Source of the DNA: Alligator mississippiensis
Lineage: Eukaryota; Chordata; Crocodylia; Alligatoridae
DNA: 64,000 nt
Direction of reading: 5' to 3'
Assembly (NCBI RefSeq): GCF_030867095.1
Contig: NC_081833.1
Coordinates: forward strand, 71,863,395-71,927,394
Shown here: one piece after another, positions 43,537-51,483 of the stretch
Layout: every line of letters starts with the position of its first letter
How positions within the stretch are numbered: position 1 is the stretch's first letter
The notes under the pieces: model-generated
Seen by the model: the letters and a program-made list of their open reading frames with translations, nothing else
Databases searched by the model: none
Told to the model about the DNA's origin: nothing
Program-made: the position numbers and the translations under genes

Positions 43537-46500
43537 AATGGGTGTCTGCATAAACTATGCTCTTCTGTTATCTCCATGGCCTACTTTTATAGTTACTACA
43601 CTGGCATCTGAATTTTTCTACTGACAACACTAATGGAAAGAAACTTGAGGCAAACTAATTGAAGAAAAAGTCCCAGATGGTTTTAAAAAAGAATGTCTTC
43701 CTCCTCCCAATGCCAGAAAACATTTTTGTGTATCCTCGAAAGGGGGGGGAACCCACATACAATAGCTTCTGCCAATTTAATCGTCTACTGAACTAAATAG
43801 AAACCTGAATAGAAACACTGCATCTTGGTCAGAAGTATCTTTCACCTTGTACAAATTCACAGGAAGACTTAGCATCCAGTCACAGAGGAATCTACTCATT
43901 TTCCTTAGCCCAGGGGAAGCCAACCTGCAGCATGCGTGCGCCACCAGTGACATGTACCAGTTCGGGGAGCACAGTGGAGGAAGCAAAGGAGGCATAAAGC
44001 AGAACAGCAGATCAGACGTGTAGCACAGGGCATGGAGCAGAAAGCAGAAGGGGGCAAGAATTAAAATGGCACTCAGGAAGATATTGGGCTTACTTGTGGC
44101 ACACAGGTCAAAGAGGCTGGCTCCCACTGCCCTGGCTTTCAGTCTTGATGATGTTGTCTAAGCTGATCATACTATCCTCAAATACAAATTCATATTTACT
44201 TGCAAGATGGCCACACCGGGTGCATCTACACAAGACACTTACTGCGCATTAGTCTAATAAGACCGTACAGTAGAGCGTCACAGCATAAACTGTGCTAATA
44301 ACCTACTGCACAGTGTTATTTACTGCATATTAGCTTAACATCACTAAATAACCACGTGACAGTGCTAATGCACAGTAACTCTAGGTACTGTGCATTTAGT
44401 TCGTTATTAAGCTAGTACTAAACTAAATGCGCAGTATCTAAGGTACATTCATGTGTAGACGCACCCCTTCATACCATTCCCTATTTAATTTCAGTGCAAT
44501 ACACTCCTTAATGTTTATGGCTAAATTCTCTTTTTCCTAGAATGAAAGCTGGTACTGTTCTACTAAATTTCTTGGCACGCTGTAACAAATGTTTTGATAC
44601 AGTCCTGCCAATTATACTCTACCTTGAGTCTATTAACAAACAGTCTGCTACATTGAGAGGATGTAAACGTTCACGTCTCACTACAAGAGAATACATATCA
44701 TGTTGGCAGTGAACCATTTATTGCAGTCATGATTCAACCATGATTCAGAGATGGATACAGTGCAAAGACCACCATATTTAGTTCTAGTTCTGCAGAATCC
44801 AGAAATCACCCGGATTTTTAAATGTATAGCCTTCCCTTAACTGAAGCATGGGTACAAATAGTGACAGGAAGAGCATTATTTAAATTAGGTGCAGAAACAA
44901 AATCCCTAGTTATTAGAACAATCTTGGCACTGTATTCTTTTTGAGGAATAGACAATTACTCAGAGTATACTAAACTGTTTTATTTCCATTAGGAACAAAC
45001 AAAAACCCCTTAGAGCCAACCTGCTGACTGGCTGCTTGTCCCACATTTCCTCTCCAAGAATCACATGCGCTTCCCAACACTTACTTTTGTAAGATCACTT
45101 TAAAACTATACACATACTTTGGATGAAGCACCAACATCAGGAAGCGACCAAAACTGTTTCAGATAATAGGGCACATGGGAAAGATTCCTGTGGATTAAGT
45201 TCTTCCTTCACACATGCCAGTTATTAATATCTGGCTGCTGTTTGCCTTTTAGATAGGATAACAGTCTTAGGTGGATAGCTCTCACCCCATATTAGAAAAC
45301 TGAATTGATATTCAGGCAATACTTCCATGAATTAACATGAAAGGAGCAAGTTCAATATGAAAGCAAGAAAATGTTAATTTACAAAATAATGGATTCTGTT
45401 TGAGTGTCACTACCTGCAAAACCATAGGCTGTTTTGTTTGCTCTGTTTTACTGAAGACCACATGATACCTATGCTAAATGGAGAACATAAACATTGATTT
45501 ACAGACAAGGTTCTTTGGGTGAATCCGATATTTTTTATTAGATCAACTCAAATAGTTGGAAAAAAATCTTTTTTGTAAGCTTTTGGGTACAATTACTCTT
45601 CGTCAGGCAGAGGAAGCATCTGCAGATGGTCTGTGCTCTTCCTGGATGGAGCAGTAAAGCAGCCAGAGCCCAATATGTATACAAGAAAGCCAGTCAGTTA
45701 AAATGTAAATTGTGTTGGTCAATAGGTGAGAGACAGGTGGAGTGGGATGGAAATGGGAATGAATATAGCTGCAGTCAAAGGATAAGAGACAGGCAGTGGG
45801 GGAGTGGATTTGACATTTATAATTTCTCCCTTTTCTTTATTAACTACATTCTAAACTGGAAATAGTTTGAACCTTTTTTTTTTTTTAAACACCAAACAAA
45901 GACACCTAGTTTTTGGAAAGTTTCATTCACTTACAGCACAAATGCACTACCCACGGAGGGAACTGAAAGGGCAGAAGTGTTACGTGGTATTTCATAATTT
46001 TCTTTCTACCTACCTTTACTGCAGAAGAGATCAATTCAGATTGCATATTACAAAACAGAGTTGTGTGACCGCACTCCATAACTGATTACAAACAAGAATG
46101 CGTCTCATCTATCTCCGATTGCAGGTCTGTGGCCATGCTCCATAACTGATTATAAACAAGCAAGAATGCATATGCATCTTGTACAAAAATATTCAAGAGA
46201 ACTAGCAGATATCCAACTCAACAAGATTTACGGTCAAAGTCAAGTCAAGGTAATTTCACTTTAACAGTGATAATATCACAAGTTGAGTTAGGAAACCCTA
46301 TAATGATACTCGCTCTACTGAATTGAAGGAAGCAATGCACAGTTCAACGGTGCCAAAATCATTCCCCTGAAGAAAGGATGTCAACAGCCTAGAAGTAGTA
46401 GAGATGTACTCCATCCATTAAAAATAAAATCACATCAAGAGACTTCATAAACATCTTCTGCTCTCTTGCTAGTTTTAATGAGCTCCTTGTCATGCCAGAT

Positions 46501-49500
46501 CACTAAACTGAGAAGCTTAGCTGGGAAATAAATATTGTAAAAATAAGGATTACAGTGCTGGTATGTAAAAGATGCAGTAAAAATTCCATTAATTGTTGAG
46601 AAACATGAATTCAGGATCACAATTGAAAACAGCCAAGTCATCAATTGTAGAAAAATCAGATGTTCTCATAGGGGGAACTCACAATAAACTCATACAAGGA
46701 AGACATTTGCCAGTCTGAAAGAAGTCAACAAAATACATGTTTAAATAGCCCATGTTTCTTACTTTGATACTAAAAAGGATTACCAGAACTGTACGATAAA
46801 ACCACCAGTTTTAATAGGCAGTTATCAGGGCATCTTTTAAATTAATTTATGGAGCATTTAAACAAATGAGTTAAGTAACTTGCCGGAGTCATGTGTTTTG
46901 TTGATGATGACATACTAGAATGAAAATACAGGGACATTCATAAAACGTTAAAACCATGTTAGAATTTATACTTGTTTTAGGATATGTCAAATACCTCAGA
47001 GACATGCCCCATGCAAAGAGACACTAAGAACAATCAGATTTATCCTTAGGGACGCATTTAGAACGCATACAGACCACACACTAGGCATCAGCCTCCTCAT
47101 CCAGTTACTCATCCATCAAACTCCTCTCTTTACTATTATTTTTCTCTGGAAGATTAGCAAGTATATTAAAGGAATAACTTGGAATAAATAGTCTTTAGCT
47201 CTTCCTGTACCTTTTAGCTGAGTAAATAAATACATAATTCCAGAACTGGTTTGCTGTCATGAACAAGTGAGCATAGTCAAAACTAAAATGCCAGATAGTT
47301 AAAAAGGTAATGCCTCCGTTTGTTTCTAGATTATAAAAAACTAACTGTCCAAAAGAAGGACTCAAACTTACCGAAAGGCCATAACCCTGGTGGTTTGCAT
47401 GCTATTTAATGACTACAATATTTAAAACCCAATGTTATTTCATCCTATACATTTGCAACTGGCCTAGAACTTTAGAAGCAGTTAAAATGAACCAAAACCC
47501 ACAGTATTATGTGCACAATGTTAAAACTAGCTACTTCAAAAAAAATAAATAAATAGAGGCTAATATTCGTACAAGTTAAAGGGAATGAAAGACAAGACTC
47601 GCAAGTAAAAGCACTGTGATTTTGTGAAGATAACGTAATGGAACACCTATGTGAGTGTGCCACCTTTCTAACAACCGTTATTATCCAAGATCTGAATGAC
47701 TTGAAAGAGAATCTTTCACACAGACAGGCTTTTTCAATGAGACTTTATTCTAAAGGTAGTATTTTCCCCACTTCGAAGTGCCGCTTTGAAATGGATGTAG
47801 ATGGTTTCTCTTATATTTTTCATAATAAGCAATGTGGTACTTTCTAGTCATTTCTTATTTTGATTTTTTTTAGATTGATAATTTGTGAAAAGAAGCTGCT
47901 TTTATTTAAGATAATGTGAAAACTCAGCGTGCATTTGTGCTGTGAATCATGTGGAGTTCATTACTTACAACATCTCACTGGCTTCTTTGTTACTTCAATA
48001 AGGCAAGTTAGCTCTGTTTACAAATAATGTAATTTTCTTATATCAACCTTTTACCTCCAGTGATGGTTTTATAAGTCAAGTAGGGTTCATCATGTTTATC
48101 CTTGACAAGAAAACTCCAAACATCTTCCCAGCCAAAAAAATTCAGCCTTTGATGACACCTAGATACACCTATACATATGCAATGTCCTGATAACATCTTC
48201 ACTGCTGTCCCTTCAATTCTACTATCTAAAATCTCTTAATGCTTTTAGCCACACCTCACTCTGCTACATGCCTGTACATCCCAGGGCCACATCAACACGT
48301 TACATTGCGCCATCTCCTCCCTTGCCCTACCTCATCCCTTCCTGAGTTAGTACAATCTCTTTATTGTCTAGGGGTGCACCAATAAAGATTTTTGGGGCCA
48401 ATACGGATGGCCATTTATTGCCAATATGTAGCCGGGCAGCATGGAGAGCAGCATCCAGTTGGTAAGTGTGGGCAGGCAGATCAAGCCCCTCACAGTGAAG
48501 GGGGGAGTGGGGCTGGAGCTGAGGCAGGTGCCACACAGCCAGGGTGGAACAAGAGACAGTACCAGCGGCTCATCCAGGGGCAGGCGGTTCCCACTGCTGT
48601 GTGCACCCTGGGGGAGGCATGGGGGGTATGTGCCCTGTTAGATCTGTGTGTGGGACGAGGGCAGGCTGCCTGCTGTGCACTCAGGGCCAGGAGCTGTGCC
48701 GGGCTCTTCCCGGTGGCGGCTGGGCCCAGGCCAGGCCAGGCAGCTGTGCTGGAAGGAAGGTTAACAGGGGGTGGGGGGTGGAGCTACAGCCACCCCAAAA
48801 TTTGCTATCGCCCCCATAACCCACCCCGAGCACAGCCCCAGCCCAGCCCCCCACCGGGAAGAGCCCGGAGCTGCCTCTGGCCCTGAGTGCACAGCCCACC
48901 CTTGCCCCAGACAATTTGAGGGGGGGGGGTCACTTGCTCCCCATGCCTCCCCTGGCATGCGTGCGTGCATCAACCCCCTCCCCACCCCTGCGTGCATGTA
49001 GCATTTAACAGCAACATTATTTATCAGCCACATCAGCCAAAAAAAGCCGACCGCTGATAACATCAATTTTCCTTTTATCAGTGCCAATGGGCTATGGACT
49101 GGTACATGGGTGCATCTATATTATTTGTCTCCATTGCATATCACAAGGGCTTTGTTTCCCCAAAGACATCCTGCTTCATTGATGTCACTGCTCCCTCTTG
49201 TTCTGGCATCATGCATACCGCTATCACTGCTATGCTACGCTCTGGAACCACGATCATCTCCCCTTGCCGAGGGTGCTTCCTGATAATGAAATCTTGGCTA
49301 CAGTCACTTCCCCAGTTACACTACATTATGACATGCCAAGCCAACTTCTCTACTCTTATAACACAATTTATTACACATCATAGCAAAGGCAACACTAATG
49401 GTGTTCCTCCCATGTCACCAAATGCTGCATTATCATGTGGCTCAGCAACAGCATATCCTGCATCTGAGTGAGCGAGAGCAAGAGCATGCGTGTGTGCATG

Positions 49501-51483
49501 TGTGTGCAAACACAAAAAGTGACCTCTGAGGCCCCTTCCAATGCTATGCTCGTCATAAACCCATTGCTTTGTCCTACTGGCTTCTCTGCACCTCTCACAC
49601 CCAACTGCTGGCATAGCTGGGCCAGTCTCCTCTCCCTTCCCCACCCAAGTGCGTGGGCAACATGACAAGCACCTTCCCTGCACTAGGCCACTGGGATCAG
49701 CAGCAGCACCACTTCAGGAATCACCGTCTACCACAGTCAGCACATGGCAAGGTAAAAGGGGGGGGGGGCACCGCTGCACCCCACTAGGAGACACAGAAGC
49801 CTCCTTCCTGCCCCCCACACAGCACCCCTGGGCCCCCTTACCCATGCAACCGATCCTATTTCCCATGACCTGAAATGCCCCAGTACCCATTACCCCTCCT
49901 TACCATGATGTTGCCCCTCCTGCCACCACCGTGGCCAGGGCCACCCAGCACCTTTGAGCCCCCCTTCTTGGATGTGCAGTCAGTCCCCATCCCCATGACC
50001 AGAGCCCACAGGGCCCCCCTTCATCTTGATGTGCAGCCCCTCTCCTCCCCTCCACAGACCCCTCCTCTCCATGTGCTGCCCCTCCCAACCCTACCTATGG
50101 CAAGCCCTACCCCCAACGTAAGTGGCTCCTCCCCTTGACCTGTGGCCTTTCCACCCTCATAGCCCTGCCCCTACAACACCCATTGGCTCCCTTCCCTCTA
50201 TCAGGCCCCTTCCCCAATGCACCCATTGGCCCCTCTTCCCTTGCCCTAAGGCCCACCCCTCAGAGCCCTGCCCCCTACACCTATTGGTTCTCCAGCTTCA
50301 GCTCCACCCCAGTCACCCATTGGCTCCCCTTCCTTTTCCCAGAGGCCTGCCCCTACACCCATTGGTTCCCTATCCCTTGACATGAAGCCCCTCCCTCAGC
50401 CCCAGCCAAATCACTCATTGGCTCCCCTTCCGGTGCCCTGAGGCCCTGTCCCTACACCAGGGGCAGGCAATGATTTCCCACAGAGAGCTGCTTACTGAGT
50501 ATCTGCAAGCCATGGAGGGCCGCATGGCAGGCAGCCAGGGGCACATTAATATTAATTTTCTAAATTTTTTGCATGGGATAAACTGGCCTGGTGGGCTGCA
50601 TTTTACCCACCCCTGCCCTACACCCATTGGCTCCCTGTCCCTTGACATGAAGCCCCTGCCTCAGCCCCACCCCCTACACCCATTGACTCCCCTCCCATGC
50701 CCTGAGTCCACCCTCCCCACCAAATGGCTCCCTCTCCCTTGACCTCATGCCACGCCCCCAATCACCCATTGGCTCCCCTTCCCTGCCCTGCCCTGAGGCC
50801 CTCCTCCTACACCACCGGCTTTCCCCTCCCTTGCCCTAAGCCCCGCCCCCTTACACCCATTGGTTCTCTGTCCCTTGATCTCATGATGCCCCGCCCTCAA
50901 TCACCCATTGGCACACCCTTCCCTTGCCGCCCCCCTACCCCCACTGGCTCTGTCCCTTGACATGATGCCCCGCCCCCGTACCCGCGACGTCGCCCCGCAC
51001 CTTGACGTGCGGCCCGTCTGCCTCCCCCGCCGCCTTCGCCTGCAGCAGGTCGGCCCGCAGCTGCACGAGGAAGCGGAGGCCGCCGTCGATCCGGGCCAGG
51101 CCGCGGAAGAGGCCGCGGTAGCGGGGCAGCAGGGCGTAGCGCAGCCGGGCCTGGGCCTGCAGCAGAGCGCCGGGCTCGCGCCGCCGCTCGCGGGCCTCCA
51201 GCAGCTGCGCGCTGCTCTCCGCCACCCGCGCCGGGTCCGCGCCGAAGCCGCGCGCCAGCCCCGCCAGCAGCTCGGCCCGGGCAGCGCCGGGCCCCAGCCC
51301 GCCGTAGAAGCGCGCGAACTCCGCGGCCCGCGCCTCGCCCGCCGCCTCCGGCTCCCGCGCCCCGAAGGGCGGCAGCGGCGGCGCCGCGCGCTCCAGCACC
51401 TGCCACAACTCCTCCCGGCCCGCCATAGCCCGGCGCGGCAGCGCCCACGCTCGCCGGCCCAGCGGCAGGCCCCAGCGCCTCAT
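12724..51483 (-). CDS. MLYCD: MLYCD gene, malonyl-CoA decarboxylase, five coding exons (whole span)
   Basis: Malonyl-CoA decarboxylase converts malonyl-CoA to acetyl-CoA and CO2. This relieves malonyl-CoA inhibition of mitochondrial fatty-acid import and clears malonyl-CoA in mitochondria, peroxisomes and cytosol. The minus strand carries five exons that join in frame (codon phases 0, 2, 0, 0 at the four introns) to give 161 + 140 + 177 = 478 residues; the human protein has 493. Every exon is flanked by AG and GT. The order is: Arg-rich presequence (1-19), helical N-terminal domain (to about 170), then the acetyltransferase-like catalytic domain. Family catalytic residues match Ser314 (in SSLSPIPG) and His408 (in [11 protein letters not shown]). 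Cys191 and Cys228 match the two cysteines linked to disulfide-joined oligomers in the human enzyme. The chain ends in Ser-Lys-Leu, a peroxisomal import signal. No frameshift or internal stop is seen, so the gene looks intact. Residue matches to human come from memory of the family, not an alignment run. Confidence 0.97.
14563..14894. mobile_element. hAT-type MITE with near-perfect 8-bp target duplication
   Basis: The ends TAGGGTTGTCCAACTG and inverted TAGGGCTGTTCATCTTG form a hAT-like inverted pair. The flanks are ATCTAAAA (14555-14562) and TTCTAAAA (14895-14902), a 7-of-8 target duplication. It matches the NTCTAGAN-like preference of Charlie-type hAT transposases. No transposase is encoded. 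Confidence 0.8.
15114..15129. repeat. poly(T) tract
   Basis: A run of about 16 T bases; it has no clear source element. Confidence 0.8.
15479..15539. repeat. perfect AT-rich inverted repeat, 20-bp arms
   Basis: The arms 15479-15498 and 15520-15539 are exact reverse complements around a 21-base loop. Both arms are AT-rich and carry CAATTTAAT or its complement. It may extrude as a cruciform; I know no function. Confidence 0.85.
15826..16050. mobile_element. Tigger/pogo-like MITE
   Basis: The left end CAGGAAACCCTCACTATTTG pairs with the inverted right end CAGGAGACCCTCACCATTTG, a terminal repeat of about 26 bp that continues into GCGGGG-type sequence. The right flank is TA as expected of the Tc1/mariner superfamily; the left flank TA has changed to AA. 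A GC-rich interior holds ATTCATGAATGCA repeats. Confidence 0.75.
16268..16430. repeat. GC-rich repeat remnant
   Basis: A GC-rich island in AT-rich intron carries GACTGCCCCAGGCCCC and later GATTTGCCCCAGACCCC, typical of interiors of hAT-type MITEs. I could not place the ends. Confidence 0.35.
16431..21074. other. intronic stretch with no recognised feature
   Basis: Within intron 4. Apart from a T17 tract at 17815-17831 and a weak GGTTACTTACC repeat relative near 20663, I see no gene, RNA or transposon end. Confidence 0.45.
17815..17831. repeat. poly(T) tract
   Basis: A run of about 17 T bases with no attached element that I recognise. Confidence 0.8.
21075..21107. repeat. (AAAAT)n microsatellite
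   Basis: Six copies of the pentamer AAAAT in tandem. Confidence 0.9.
22660..22790 (-). repeat. Penelope-like repeat with decayed hammerhead core (copy A)
   Basis: On the minus strand, CTTGAAGA, then a GGGTGC/GCACC hairpin, then TGAAGGCTTGC sit where the hammerhead core CUGANGA-stem II-GAAA should be (core 22770-22741). Downstream on the same strand comes the shared family segment, seen on the plus strand as ATCTTTTATTAAACCAATTC. Both core strands carry substitutions, so activity is unlikely. It aligns along its length with the copy at 45505. Confidence 0.55.
22791..27198. other. intronic stretch with no recognised feature
   Basis: Within intron 4. An open frame at 26244-26552 is Lys/Ser-rich and has no recognisable domain. 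Otherwise I see only AT-rich unique sequence. Confidence 0.45.
27199..28350. repeat. hAT-like left end and GC-rich body, incomplete
   Basis: GCAGTGGTTTGCATCCAGG near 27200 and CTGTGAAACTGTTAGGGGTG near 27238 match a hAT MITE type that usually begins CAGTGGTTCTCAACC. The matching right end was not found, and the GC-rich sequence to 28350 may be one or several degraded elements. Confidence 0.4.
28858..29370. mobile_element. hAT-type MITE
   Basis: The left end TAGGGGTGGGCAAAATTC is a classic hAT terminal. The right end is diverged (GGCCCAAATAACTGCCCCC). Flanks CTCTAAAA (28850-28857) and CTCTAGAA (29371-29378) agree at 7 of 8 positions. The open frame of about 184 codons that overlaps it is not a recognisable protein. 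A fragment of another hAT end (CACTGGTTCTCAACC) lies just before, at 28797. Confidence 0.65.
29523..29544. repeat. (GA)n microsatellite
   Basis: About ten GA dinucleotides, next to the start of the old CR1 end. Confidence 0.9.
29550..29880 (-). mobile_element. old CR1 LINE 3' end
   Basis: Diagnostic pieces of the CR1 3' region read on the minus strand. On the plus strand they appear as CATCTAGTCTGACCTACTGC, then ATCCTGTCTTGATGTGAAGA and CTAATTCCTAATTTGAATTTG-like sequence. It is more diverged than the copy at 30015, so it is an older insertion. Confidence 0.65.
30015..30622 (+). mobile_element. CR1 LINE 3' end, 5'-truncated
   Basis: A 5'-truncated CR1 copy in the plus orientation. It includes GGAGTACTGTGTTCAGTTCT, GGTTAGATATTATGAGGAAG, TGGAGGTTTTTAAGACCCGG and the terminal GGTCCCTTCCAACTCGCATT followed by TTCTATGAA, the octamer-like tail of CR1. 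The translated part ends the ORF2 reading ([20 protein letters not shown]). Only the last 600 bases are present, as is usual for CR1. Confidence 0.9.
30623..34725. other. intronic stretch with no recognised feature
   Basis: The AT-rich part of intron 4 nearest exon 4. No transposon ends, RNA genes or long frames were recognised. Confidence 0.45.
34726..34875 (-). CDS. MLYCD: MLYCD coding exon 4
   Basis: This 150-bp exon encodes residues 252-301 in phase 0 on both sides. The acceptor is TTCCCAG|GCAATT and the donor CTTCAG|GTAGGT. The peptide starts [18 protein letters not shown] and includes [19 protein letters not shown] and [10 protein letters not shown]. In the human enzyme this strand-helix region helps bind the CoA moiety. 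It lies only 317 bp from exon 3. Confidence 0.96.
35193..35349 (-). CDS. MLYCD: MLYCD coding exon 3
   Basis: This 157-bp exon begins with one base that completes Glu199 and continues to Gln251. The acceptor is CTATTCAG|AGCTGAAG and the donor ATCCAG|GTATAG. The peptide contains [20 protein letters not shown], then RCYFFSHC and [17 protein letters not shown], and is nearly unchanged from mammals. Cys228 in FFSHC corresponds to human Cys243. This is the start of the catalytic domain core. Confidence 0.96.
36861..37162. mobile_element. hAT-type MITE in MLYCD intron 2
   Basis: The left end CAGGGTTCAGCAACCACTG pairs with the inverted right end CAGGGGTTGGCAACCTGTGG. The interior holds no coding sequence. 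I could not find an 8-bp target duplication. It ends about 90 bases from exon 2. Confidence 0.7.
37251..37363 (-). CDS. MLYCD: MLYCD coding exon 2
   Basis: This 113-bp exon encodes residues 162-198 plus two bases of the Glu199 codon. The acceptor is TTGCAG|GAAATG and the donor AGTGA|GTAAGT. The peptide starts [14 protein letters not shown] and runs through [18 protein letters not shown], which is close to the human protein. Cys191 in QSPCEVLQ corresponds to human Cys206, a residue linked to interchain disulfides. The exon is too short to stand out as an open frame and was found by its splice sites and peptide similarity. Confidence 0.95.
37479..37497. repeat. (CA)n microsatellite
   Basis: About eight CA dinucleotides in intron 1. 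Confidence 0.85.
37588..38045 (-). mobile_element. CR1 LINE 3' end
   Basis: A minus-strand CR1 copy whose 3' tail appears on the plus strand as TTCATAGATTTCATAGAC, followed by GGGGCTGGAAGAGACCTTG and CATTGGGTCCAGCCCCCTGC. The more internal part contains CTTCTCCAGGCTGAAGAGTC and CTCTCCTCTGGACTC. The wording of this subfamily is typical of crocodilian genomes. Confidence 0.88.
38104..38591. mobile_element. hAT-type MITE with degenerate internal repeats
   Basis: The left end CAAGGATGTTAAAGATC pairs with the inverted right end CAAGGGTATCAAAATTGC. Flanks ATCTCAAA and GTCTAAAA agree at 6 of 8 positions. The GC-rich interior repeats TGCTGCAC- and CCAGCTGGTCC-like blocks and gives long overlapping open frames on both strands that I consider spurious. 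Confidence 0.7.
40150..40345. repeat. AT-rich microsatellite cluster
   Basis: TA- and ATAT-type repeats, a short CA run and ATCT/ATCTAT repeats follow one another. This is typical of a compound microsatellite. Confidence 0.85.
40757..40825. repeat. A-rich/C-rich low-complexity tract
   Basis: AAACAAAC-type sequence surrounds a run of about ten C. Confidence 0.8.
42010..42130. repeat. possible hAT-type MITE end
   Basis: A GC-rich block ends GGTTTGCCACCCCTG, which inverted is CAGGGGTGGCAAACC, a hAT-like terminal. No matching left end was found. Confidence 0.35.
43911..44134. mobile_element. hAT-type MITE
   Basis: The left end CAGGGGAAGCCAACCTGC pairs with the inverted right end CAGGGCAGTGGGAGCCAGCC with an offset. 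No target duplication is evident, and no protein is encoded. Confidence 0.55.
44218..44466. mobile_element. MITE with GGGTGCATCTACAC terminal repeats
   Basis: The left end GGGTGCATCTACACAAGACA pairs with the inverted right end GGGTGCGTCTACACATGAAT, and both are followed by ACTGCGCATTA-type motifs. The interior repeats GTGCTAAT- and GCGCAGT-like words. The target duplication is unclear, so I do not assign a superfamily. Confidence 0.75.
44467..45504. other. intron 1 stretch without a gene
   Basis: No recognisable feature. Confidence 0.45.
45505..45800 (-). repeat. Penelope-like repeat with hammerhead core (copy B)
   Basis: On the minus strand CTGACGA (45606-45600) is followed by a stem-loop (GAGTA, ATTG, TACCC; one mismatch) and AAAAGCTTAC, where a hammerhead has GAAA. 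So the 5' core strand is exact and the 3' strand has one G-to-A change. Downstream is the family segment seen on the plus strand as TTTTTTATTAGATCAACTC. The flank GAGGAAGCATCTGCAGATGG is also shared with reptile copies that I recall. This is the best preserved of the four relics. Confidence 0.65.
45801..48365. other. intron 1 stretch without a gene
   Basis: AT-rich sequence without recognisable features. CTCCATAACTGATTA occurs twice (near 46074 and 46138) with similar flanks, a local duplication of about 60 bases. Confidence 0.45.
48370..49088. mobile_element. fold-back DNA element with long inverted arms
   Basis: The outer ends GGGGTGCACCAATAAAG and inverted ATTGGCACTGATAAAAG are weakly alike. 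The inner arms are much stronger: 48600-48725 is an imperfect inverted copy of 48841-48970, including the exact run GGGCTCTTCCCGGTGG on one side and its complement on the other. The interior and arms are GC-rich. Open frames on both strands here follow from composition. Confidence 0.65.
49089..50109. other. C-rich low-complexity stretch of intron 1
   Basis: From about 49600 the plus strand becomes a CCCCT/CCCTCC-type polypyrimidine sequence with a G12 run at 49757-49768. A short TG/GA-rich run lies at 49470-49510. No gene is seen. Confidence 0.6.
50110..50965. repeat. CCAAT-rich minisatellite, about 45-bp unit, start of MLYCD intron 1
   Basis: A degenerate array repeats CACCCATTGGCTCCC followed by a TTCCCTTG and a CCTGAGGCCC segment. 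The core ATTGG (CCAAT on the gene's strand) occurs about ten times, near 50182, 50225, 50283, 50319, 50361, 50417, 50626, 50769, 50859 and 50917. Spacings are near 45 bases or its multiples. The array ends within about 50 bases of the exon 1 donor. It is interrupted by a hAT-type insertion at 50458-50615. Confidence 0.8.
50458..50615. mobile_element. short hAT-type MITE with perfect 8-bp target duplication
   Basis: A 158-bp element begins CAGGGGCAGGCAATGATTT and ends GTAAAATG-type sequence inverted (TTTTACCCACCCCTG). Its ends are an inverted pair typical of hAT elements. The target duplication CCCTACAC is identical on both sides (50450-50457 and 50616-50623). It splits the CCAAT minisatellite, so it is younger than the array. 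No coding capacity. Confidence 0.85.

Noticed and set aside
49860-50385. Overlapping Pro-rich open frames on the plus strand
   Set aside because: They are products of the C-rich tract and the CCAAT minisatellite, open in several frames at once.
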